Positions 5,657 to 11,364 of a DNA stretch of 11,364 nucleotides are shown here, one piece after another. The translations under genes and the position numbers were made by a program. This stretch comes from an uncultured Enterobacter sp. (GTDB lineage Bacteria; Pseudomonadota; Gammaproteobacteria; Enterobacterales; Enterobacteriaceae). The stretch covers positions 1 to 11,364 of the forward strand of contig CAMKZP010000065.1 in the NCBI GenBank assembly GCA_946477805.1, in the 5' to 3' direction. How positions within the stretch are numbered: the first letter of the stretch is position 1; each line of letters starts with the position of its first letter. The notes under the pieces are model-generated. The model had not been told where the DNA came from. It did not search any database and saw only the letters and a program-made list of their open reading frames with translations.

Positions 5657-7057
5657 TTAGAAGCTTGCGTTACGCGGAGTGCGTGGGAACGGGATCACGT
5701 CACGCACGTTTTGAACGCCGGTGACGTAGGCGATCAGGCGTTCGAAGCCCAGGCCAAAGCCAGAGTGCGGAACGGTACCGTAACGGCGCAGGTCGCGATA
5801 CCAGCTGTAGTCAGCCGGGTTCAGACCCATCTCTTCCATGCGGGCATCCAGCACGTCCAGACGCTCTTCGCGCTGAGAACCCCCGATGATTTCACCGATT
5901 CCCGGCGCCAGCACGTCCATCGCCGCGACGGTTTTACCGTCTTCGTTAAGGCGCATATAGAAGGCCTTAATGTCTTTCGGGTAGTTTTTCACGACAACCG
6001 GCGCTTTAAAGTGTTTCTCTGCCAGATAACGTTCGTGCTCGGAAGAGAGATCCACGCCCCAGTAAACCGGGTTCTCAAACTTCTCGCCGCATTTTTCGAG
6101 GATAGCGACCGCATCGGTGTAGTCCACCTGTGCGAAGTCAGCGGAGACGAAGCGCTCCAGACGGGCAATCGCGTCGCTGTCTACGCGCTCGGCGAAGAAT
6201 TTCATGTCGTCAGCGCGTTCTTCAAGAACGGCGTTAAACACGTATTTCAGCATCGCTTCTGCCAGGCCTGCGACATCGTTCAGGTCGGCAAACGCCACTT
6301 CCGGCTCCAGCATCCAGAATTCCGCCAGGTGACGGCTGGTGTTCGAGTTTTCAGCGCGGAAGGTTGGGCCGAAGGTGTAGATCTTTGACAGCGCACAGGC
6401 ATAGGTCTCGCCGTTGAGCTGGCCGGAAACCGTCAGGAAGGCCTCTTTACCAAAGAAGTCTTTGTCGTAGTCCACTTTACCTTCCGGCGTGCGCGGCAGG
6501 TTTTCCATATCCAGCGTCGAAACGCGGAACATTTCACCGGCGCCTTCGGTATCGGAGGCGGTGATCAGCGGAGTTGAAACCCAGAAGTAACCCTGCTCGT
6601 CGAAGAAGCGATGCAGCGCCTGCGCCAGCGTGTGGCGCACGCGGGCAACCGCGCCGATCAGGTTAGTGCGCGGACGCAGGTGCGCCACTTCGCGCAGATA
6701 CTCAATGCTGTGGCGTTTTGCCGCCATCGGATAGGTATCCGGATCTTCAACCCAGCCGGTAACGTCAATTGCCGATGCCTGAATTTCGAAACTCTGGCCC
6801 TGGCCCGGCGATGCCACAACGACACCGGTCACGATAACGGAACAGCCCGTGGTCAGGTGCAGAACGTCATCATTGTAATTGGGCAGAGAATTATTAATGA
6901 CGGCCTGTACAGGATCAAAGCAGGAACCGTCATAGACGGCAAGGAAGGAGATACCAGCTTTAGAATCTCGACGAGTACGCACCCATCCGCGCACGGTGAC
7001 TTCTTGGTCAACGGCGACGCGGCCCTGGAGTACGTCGGCTACAGGCACAACGCTCAT
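5657..7057 (-). CDS. asnS: Asparaginyl-tRNA synthetase
   Basis: Cytosolic class IIb aminoacyl-tRNA synthetase that charges tRNA-Asn with asparagine; essential. The 466 aa equal E. coli AsnRS. Residues 1-110 form the OB-fold anticodon-binding domain (VTVRGWVRTRRDSKAG), followed by the catalytic domain: HLRPRTN near 126-132, motif 2 (GPTFRAENSNTSRHLAEFWM, 230-249) and motif 3 (GFGLGFERLIAY, 433-444, Arg440). The C-terminal IPFPRTPRNASF is typical of the family. The start at ATG 7057-7055 follows a purine-rich AGAGAGAA. Presence of AsnRS means Asn-tRNA is made directly, without the GatCAB route. It lies 176 bp downstream of pncB, with the pncB terminator between, so is separately transcribed. 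Confidence 0.97.
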   Translation of the reverse strand: MSVVPVADVLQGRVAVDQEVTVRGWVRTRRDSKAGISFLAVYDGSCFDPVQAVINNSLPNYNDDVLHLTTGCSVIVTGVVVASPGQGQSFEIQASAIDVTGWVEDPDTYPMAAKRHSIEYLREVAHLRPRTNLIGAVARVRHTLAQALHRFFDEQGYFWVSTPLITASDTEGAGEMFRVSTLDMENLPRTPEGKVDYDKDFFGKEAFLTVSGQLNGETYACALSKIYTFGPTFRAENSNTSRHLAEFWMLEPEVAFADLNDVAGLAEAMLKYVFNAVLEERADDMKFFAERVDSDAIARLERFVSADFAQVDYTDAVAILEKCGEKFENPVYWGVDLSSEHERYLAEKHFKAPVVVKNYPKDIKAFYMRLNEDGKTVAAMDVLAPGIGEIIGGSQREERLDVLDARMEEMGLNPADYSWYRDLRRYGTVPHSGFGLGFERLIAYVTGVQNVRDVIPFPRTPRNASF

Positions 7058-7071
7058 AATATTCTCTCTGT

Positions 7072-7087
7072 TAATAGTCTAATAGTC
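7072..7087. repeat. Tandem 8-bp duplication in the asnS leader
   Basis: TAATAGTC occurs twice head to tail (7072-7079 and 7080-7087), 14 bases or more upstream of the asnS start codon. It looks like a small local duplication, and could vary in copy number. Confidence 0.7.
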
Positions 7088-7129
7088 GGAAACAATAACC
7101 ACTTATCCGCCCTTAGAAGGGGGATATCT

Positions 7130-7157
7130 ATGTTACCTGGCATCCGCCATCAGACAA
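7130..7157 (-). promoter_or_regulatory. Possible asnS promoter
   Basis: On the - strand TTGTCT (7157-7152), 16 bases, then TAACAT (7135-7130); each hexamer matches consensus at 4 of 6. It lies between the pncB terminator and asnS and would give a leader of about 65 nt. It is the best pair seen, not proven. Confidence 0.35.
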
Positions 7158-7185
7158 GCAGATTTCGCAGTCAAAAGAGAATAAA

Positions 7186-7225
7186 CAGGAAATAAATAAG
7201 AAGAAAGGGAGCCTGGAAGGCTCCC
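7186..7225 (-). terminator. pncB terminator
   Basis: Perfect stem GGGAGCC (7207-7213) / GGCTCCC (7219-7225) with a 5-base loop, 8 bases past the pncB stop. On the - strand it is followed by a pyrimidine-rich tail (TTTCTTCTTATTTATTT). Confidence 0.85.
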
Positions 7226-7233
7226 GCGAGCCG

Positions 7234-8436
7234 TTAGCTGGCTTTTTTGACCTGAGGAAGATCGAAGGCTTTACGCAACGCACGAACGAAGGCTTTGTCG
7301 TGACAGATGGTTTTACCCGGGCTGTCGGAGAGTTTTGCCACCGGCTTGCCGTTACATTCCACCAGCTTTATCACGATGTTCAGCGGTTTTACCTGGGGAA
7401 TGTCGCACGTCAAACGGGTGCCAATGCCAAAGCCGAGGTTAATCCTTGAGGAGAAGTGACGGTAGAGGTCGATCGCTTTCGCTAAATCCAGGTTGTCAGA
7501 GAACACCAGGACCTTCGTCATCGGGTCGATACCCAGCTTCTGGTAATGGGCAATGGCCTTCTCGCCCCACTCAACCGGGTCCCCGGAATCGTGGCGTAAA
7601 CCCTGATAGCGCCCGGCAAATTCAGGGCCGAAATCGCGCAGGAAGGCATCCATTGTAATACAGTCGGTGAGCGCGATGCCCAGTTTGTCAGGGTACTCTT
7701 CCAGCCACGCGGCCAGCGCGGCGCGCTGGCTATTGGCGAGGTCCGGGCTGATTTGCTGATGCGCCTGGAACCATTCGTGCGCCTGGGTGCCCATTGGCGT
7801 CAGGTTCAGCCGGCGCGCCAGATCGTAGTTGCTGGTGCCCACAAACCACGGCTCCTGCTGCAGACGTTCAACAATCGCCTGCTGCACCTCGCGCGAGAAA
7901 CGACGGCGCGTGCCGAAGTCCATCAGGCGGAAGCGGGACATATCCAGGCCTTCGGTCAGCGTTGAGAACTCTGTGAGCTTGTTTTCCAGTGCGGCAACCG
8001 CCTGCGCAACGCCCGTTTCGGGAGAGCGGTAGCGGTGGGCCAGCTCGCTGATGACGGCTAGAAGCGGAACTTCCCACATGATCACTTCGCGCCACGGGCC
8101 TTCAAGGCGGATGTTCAGCTTGCCGTTATCATTGGTGACTGTGACCTGCTGCGGGTTATAGCGGAAATCGCGCAGCCAGTTGAGATAGTCGGCTTTGAAG
8201 AAGGGCAGGCCCGAAAGCCACTGATATTCGTCGTCCTGCAGCGCCAGATGCTGCATGGCATCGACCTGTTCGCGAATGGAATCTGCGTAGATACCCAGCA
8301 AGTCGTCGCCCCGGCAGCGAAATTCAGCCGCAACATGGACGTCATGGTAATGGTGAAAAACGGCTTGCTGCATATGCAGTTTATACGCGTCGGTATCCAG
8401 CAACGTATGCAGAACAGGAGAAGCGAATTGAGTCAT
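7234..8436 (-). CDS. pncB: Nicotinate phosphoribosyltransferase
   Basis: Cytosolic enzyme of the NAD salvage (Preiss-Handler) pathway: nicotinate + PRPP + ATP to nicotinate mononucleotide. With the start at ATG 8436-8434 (MTQFASPVLH) it has 400 residues, as in E. coli. An in-frame ATG 48 bases upstream at 8484 is rejected because it would sit on the predicted start of transcription and inside the NadR site. Visible features: the N-terminal TDAYKLHMQQAVF, DFGTRRRFSRE, the autophosphorylated histidine His220 in TPMGTQAHEW, and RHDSGDPVEWGEKAI with FGIGTRLTCD for phosphate/PRPP binding. The ribosome binding site is poor; the nearest purine stretch (AGAGG) is about 16 bases upstream. It is divergent from pepN. 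Confidence 0.96.
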   Translation of the reverse strand: MTQFASPVLHTLLDTDAYKLHMQQAVFHHYHDVHVAAEFRCRGDDLLGIYADSIREQVDAMQHLALQDDEYQWLSGLPFFKADYLNWLRDFRYNPQQVTVTNDNGKLNIRLEGPWREVIMWEVPLLAVISELAHRYRSPETGVAQAVAALENKLTEFSTLTEGLDMSRFRLMDFGTRRRFSREVQQAIVERLQQEPWFVGTSNYDLARRLNLTPMGTQAHEWFQAHQQISPDLANSQRAALAAWLEEYPDKLGIALTDCITMDAFLRDFGPEFAGRYQGLRHDSGDPVEWGEKAIAHYQKLGIDPMTKVLVFSDNLDLAKAIDLYRHFSSRINLGFGIGTRLTCDIPQVKPLNIVIKLVECNGKPVAKLSDSPGKTICHDKAFVRALRKAFDLPQVKKAS

Positions 8437-8465
8437 AGGTGCGCAGTAGCATCCTCTCACGGGAG

Positions 8466-8483
8466 CGTTTAGTACAATAAACA
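8466..8483 (-). promoter_or_regulatory. NadR operator of pncB
   Basis: The - strand reads TGTTTA-TTGTAC-TAAACG, matching the NadR box TGTTTA-N6-TAAACA at 11 of 12 defined bases. It begins right at the expected pncB start of transcription, so bound NadR would block initiation. NadR is known to repress pncB, nadA and nadB when NAD is plentiful. Confidence 0.85.
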
Positions 8484-8490
8484 ACTCCGG

Positions 8491-8518
8491 AGTATACCTG
8501 TTTTAGTGATTTATTGAA
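8491..8518 (-). promoter_or_regulatory. pncB promoter
   Basis: On the - strand TTCAAT (8518-8513), 16 bases, then TATACT (8496-8491), a -10 with 5 of 6 consensus bases. Transcription should start near 8484, abutting the NadR box. The -35 is weak (3 of 6). Confidence 0.65.
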
Positions 8519-8689
8519 CCCCGATCACAACATAAGCTGCCTTTAGGGTCGAGGGCATTTTGTGCCCCTGTTATGAAAATGTAGCGAAAAAGGTGTTTGT
8601 ACCGGAAAAGATAAACATTCTGCATAGCGCGTTTTACACAACAGGAATATATTGAAACGTTACTCGACAAACGATGCATAAGGTTTTCT
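8519..8689. promoter_or_regulatory. pncB-pepN divergent intergenic region, pepN side
   Basis: This must hold the pepN promoter on the + strand, but I find no convincing pair; TATATT at 8648-8653 is a fair -10 without a good -35. A small hairpin GGGCA-TTTTG-TGCCC (8553-8567) has no U-tract. AAGG (8680-8683) is a modest ribosome binding site, 6 bases before pepN ATG 8690. Confidence 0.4.
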
Positions 8690-11302
8690 ATGACACAACA
8701 GCCACAAGCTAAATACCGCCACGACTACCGTGCGCCGGAATACCTGATTAGCGATATCGATCTGACTTTTGACCTGGATGCCACAAAAACCGTCGTGACG
8801 GCGGTCAGCCAGGTTGCGCGCCAGAGCGCGACCGCAGTACCGCTGCGTCTTGACGGCGAAGACCTGACGCTGGTCTCCCTGCATATTAATGATGAAGCCT
8901 GGACCGACTATCAGGAAGAGGGCAGCCAGCTGGTGATCAACGGCCTGCCGGAACGCTTTACGCTGCGCATCGTGAACGAAATCAGCCCGGCGGCTAACAC
9001 CGCGCTGGAAGGGCTCTATCAGTCTGGCGTGGCGCTGTGCACGCAGTGCGAAGCCGAAGGCTTCCGCCACATCACCTGGTATCTGGATCGCCCGGACGTG
9101 CTGGCCCGCTTCACCACCAAAATCATCGCCGATAAAACCCTCTACCCGTTCCTGCTCTCCAACGGTAACCGCGTCGGTGAAGGCGAGCTGGAAAATGGCC
9201 GTCACTGGGTGCAGTGGCAGGATCCGTTCCCGAAACCGTGCTACCTGTTTGCGCTGGTGGCGGGTGATTTCGACGTGCTGCGCGATACGTACAAAACCCG
9301 CTCAGGTCGCGACGTGGCGCTGGAGCTGTTTGTGGATCGCGGCAACCTAGACCGCGCGCCGTGGGCGATGACCTCGCTTATCAACTCTATGAAGTGGGAT
9401 GAAGAGCGCTTCGGCCTGGAGTACGATCTCGACATTTATATGATTGTCGCCGTCGACTTCTTCAACATGGGCGCAATGGAGAACAAAGGCCTGAACGTCT
9501 TTAACTCCAAATACGTGCTGGCGCGCACCGACACCGCAACCGATAAAGACTACCTCGATATCGAACGCGTGATTGGTCACGAGTATTTCCATAACTGGAC
9601 CGGCAACCGCGTCACCTGCCGCGACTGGTTCCAGCTGAGCCTGAAAGAGGGCCTGACCGTTTTCCGCGATCAGGAGTTCAGCTCTGATTTGGGCTCACGC
9701 GCGGTTAACCGCATCAACAACGTGCGTACCATGCGCGGCCTGCAGTTTGCTGAAGATGCCAGCCCAATGGCGCACCCGATCCGTCCGGATAAAGTCATCG
9801 AGATGAATAACTTCTACACCCTGACGGTGTATGAGAAGGGTGCAGAAATTATCCGCATGATCCACACCCTGCTGGGGGAAGAGAACTTCCAGAAAGGTAT
9901 GCAGCTCTACTTCGAGCGTCACGACGGCAGCGCGGCCACCTGCGACGACTTTGTGCAGGCAATGGAAGACGCTTCCAACGTCGATCTCTCCCACTTCCGC
10001 CGCTGGTACAGCCAGGCCGGCACGCCGATTGTGACCGTCAAAGACGACTACAACCCGGAAACCGAGCAGTACACCCTGACCATCAGCCAGCGCACGCCGC
10101 CAACGGCGGAGCAGGAAGAGAAACACCCGCTGCACATTCCGTTCAGCATTGAGCTGTACGATAACGAAGGCAAAGCGATCCCGCTGCAGAAGGGCGGCCA
10201 CCCGGTTCACCACGTGCTGAACGTGACCCAGGCAGAGCAGACCTTTATCTTTGATAACGTCTACTTCCAGCCGGTTCCCGCGCTGCTGTGTGAATTCTCC
10301 GCGCCGGTGAAGCTGGAGTACAAATGGAGCGATCAGCAGCTGACGTTCCTGATGCGTCACGCGCGCAACGATTTCTCCCGCTGGGATGCGGCACAGAGCC
10401 TGCTTGCGACCTACATCAAGCTGAACGTAAACCGCCATCAGCAGGGCCAGCCGCTGTCGCTGCCTGTTCACGTGGCCGACGCGTTCCGCGCCATCCTGCT
10501 GGACGAGCAGATTGACCCGGCGCTGGCGGCTGAGATTCTGACGCTGCCGTCCGCGAGCGAAATCGCCGAGCTGTTCGACATCATCGATCCGATTGCGATT
10601 GTCGCGGTACGTGAAGCGCTGACCCGCACGCTGGCCACCGAGCTGGCGGACGAGTTCCTGGCGATCTACAACGCCAACAGGCTGGACGAGTATCGCGTGG
10701 AACATGCCGATATTGGTAAACGTTCCCTGCGCAACACCTGCCTGCGCTATCTGGCGTTTGGTGAAGTGGCGCTGGCTAACACGCTGGTGAGCAAGCAGTA
10801 TCACAACGCCGACAACATGACGGACGCGCTGGCTGCCCTCGCGGCAAGCGTTGCCGCCGAGCTGCCGTGCCGCGATGCGCTGATGCAGGAGTACGACGAC
10901 AAATGGCACCAGGATGGCCTGGTGATGGACAAGTGGTTCATTCTGCAGTCCACCAGCCCGTCTGCCGACGTGCTCAGCACCGTGCGGAGCCTGCTGAAAC
11001 ACCGCTCGTTCACCATGAGCAACCCGAACCGCGTGCGTTCCCTGATTGGCGCATTTGCCAGCAGCAACCCTGCAGCGTTCCACGCGGAAGACGGCAGCGG
11101 CTATCAGTTTATGGTGGAAATGCTGACCGAGCTGAACAGCCGTAACCCGCAGGTGGCGTCGCGTCTGATTGAGCCGCTGATCCGCCTGAAGCGCTACGAT
11201 GCGAAGCGTCAGGCGAAAATGCGCGCCGCGCTTGAGCAGTTGAAAGGGCTGGAAAACCTGTCTGGCGATCTGTACGAGAAGATTGCTAAGGCATTGGCCT
11301 GA
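8690..11302 (+). CDS. pepN: Aminopeptidase N (M1 family zinc metallopeptidase)
   Basis: Main cytosolic broad-specificity aminopeptidase, removing N-terminal residues (notably Ala, Arg, Lys) late in protein turnover. The 870 aa equal E. coli PepN. Active-site residues fall on the same numbers: GAMEN exopeptidase motif 261-265, HEYFHNW with His297, Glu298 and His301, third zinc ligand Glu320 in LKEG, and Tyr381 in TVYEKGAEI. Domain order: N-terminal beta domain (about 1-190), thermolysin-like catalytic domain (about 190-440), small beta domain, then a helical C-terminal domain. There is no signal peptide. The start at ATG 8690 matches the family N-terminus (MTQQPQAKYRHDYRAPEY). It is divergent from pncB and followed at once by a palindromic repeat. 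The frame is intact throughout. Confidence 0.98.
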   Translation: MTQQPQAKYRHDYRAPEYLISDIDLTFDLDATKTVVTAVSQVARQSATAVPLRLDGEDLTLVSLHINDEAWTDYQEEGSQLVINGLPERFTLRIVNEISPAANTALEGLYQSGVALCTQCEAEGFRHITWYLDRPDVLARFTTKIIADKTLYPFLLSNGNRVGEGELENGRHWVQWQDPFPKPCYLFALVAGDFDVLRDTYKTRSGRDVALELFVDRGNLDRAPWAMTSLINSMKWDEERFGLEYDLDIYMIVAVDFFNMGAMENKGLNVFNSKYVLARTDTATDKDYLDIERVIGHEYFHNWTGNRVTCRDWFQLSLKEGLTVFRDQEFSSDLGSRAVNRINNVRTMRGLQFAEDASPMAHPIRPDKVIEMNNFYTLTVYEKGAEIIRMIHTLLGEENFQKGMQLYFERHDGSAATCDDFVQAMEDASNVDLSHFRRWYSQAGTPIVTVKDDYNPETEQYTLTISQRTPPTAEQEEKHPLHIPFSIELYDNEGKAIPLQKGGHPVHHVLNVTQAEQTFIFDNVYFQPVPALLCEFSAPVKLEYKWSDQQLTFLMRHARNDFSRWDAAQSLLATYIKLNVNRHQQGQPLSLPVHVADAFRAILLDEQIDPALAAEILTLPSASEIAELFDIIDPIAIVAVREALTRTLATELADEFLAIYNANRLDEYRVEHADIGKRSLRNTCLRYLAFGEVALANTLVSKQYHNADNMTDALAALAASVAAELPCRDALMQEYDDKWHQDGLVMDKWFILQSTSPSADVLSTVRSLLKHRSFTMSNPNRVRSLIGAFASSNPAAFHAEDGSGYQFMVEMLTELNSRNPQVASRLIEPLIRLKRYDAKRQAKMRAALEQLKGLENLSGDLYEKIAKALA

Positions 11303-11312
11303 TTTAATCTTT

Positions 11313-11352
11313 TCTCCCCTCACCCTAACCCTCTCCCCAAAGGGGAGAGGGG
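11313..11352. repeat. GC-rich palindromic intergenic repeat after pepN
   Basis: A C-rich stretch with CCCTCACCCTAACC, then CCCTCTCCCC (11329-11338), loop AAA, and GGGGAGAGGG (11342-11351): a perfect 10-bp stem with a 3-base loop. It begins about 10 bases after the pepN stop. From memory this sequence type is scattered in many copies between genes of Enterobacter, Klebsiella and relatives, in the manner of REP elements. It may also protect or end the pepN mRNA, though no U-tract follows. The element may continue past the window edge. Confidence 0.75.
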
Positions 11353-11364
11353 ACTGTCTGGTGC

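Noticed and set aside
5711..7195. 225-aa and 194-aa open frames on the + strand opposite asnS
   Set aside because: Both are antisense to asnS and show no protein-family features; shadows.
8437..8484. N-terminal 16-residue extension of PncB from an upstream ATG
   Set aside because: It would begin at the predicted start of transcription within the NadR operator; the 400-aa form matches the known family start.
8503..8530. CRP site between pncB and pepN
   Set aside because: On the - strand only one half (TGTGA) fits; the second half TTCAA is a poor match to TCACA.
9695..11323. 542-aa open frame on the - strand opposite pepN
   Set aside because: It lies antisense to a complete, strongly conserved pepN; its composition (rich in Arg, Gln, His, Val) is that of a codon-bias shadow, and no ribosome binding site or family motif is seen.
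1..11364. Defence system, prophage, insertion sequence, CRISPR array or tRNA gene
   Set aside because: None seen: all space is taken by conserved housekeeping genes in their usual order and their control regions, with no transposase, integrase, repeat array or tRNA-like fold.

Overview
The window is a core chromosomal segment of an enteric bacterium (Enterobacteriaceae). Gene order is ldtD - mepK - gloC > < aspC < ompF < asnS < pncB | pepN >, the arrangement known from Escherichia coli near its ompF locus. Protein lengths and catalytic-residue positions agree with the E. coli proteins for LdtD (Cys528/His509 frame), GloC (215 aa), AspC (396 aa, Lys246), AsnRS (466 aa), PncB (400 aa, His220) and PepN (870 aa, His297/His301/Glu320). 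The porin differs more from E. coli OmpF and looks like the Omp35/OmpK35 group of Enterobacter and Klebsiella. A GC-rich palindromic repeat after pepN is of a kind I associate with Enterobacter, Klebsiella and Citrobacter. I favour an Enterobacter-like genus but cannot fix it.

Left part (1-2580, + strand): the C-terminal part of the L,D-transpeptidase LdtD, which makes 3-3 peptidoglycan cross-links; MepK, the endopeptidase that cuts those links; and GloC, a type II glyoxalase. mepK carries a one-base deletion in an A6 tract that removes every zinc ligand, so as written it is a pseudogene. A bidirectional terminator separates gloC from convergent aspC.

Middle (2586-8436, - strand): aspC (aspartate aminotransferase), ompF (general porin), asnS (asparaginyl-tRNA synthetase) and pncB (nicotinate phosphoribosyltransferase). 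Each appears to be its own transcription unit; strong hairpin terminators follow ompF, asnS and pncB. The 607-bp ompF upstream region is the main regulatory area: three tandem OmpR-like boxes, a -35/-10 pair, a possible distal OmpR box near -370, an AT-rich inverted repeat, and a conserved MicF pairing site over the start codon.

Right part (8437-11364): the divergent pncB/pepN control region with a NadR box at the pncB start site, then pepN (aminopeptidase N) and a palindromic repeat reaching the window edge.

I found no new multi-gene system; this is conserved housekeeping DNA. The points that most deserve a second look are the mepK frameshift, the altered pore-constriction residues of the porin (Arg42, Glu117 and Asp121 equivalents replaced), and several unexplained inverted repeats in the ompF/aspC intergenic regions.
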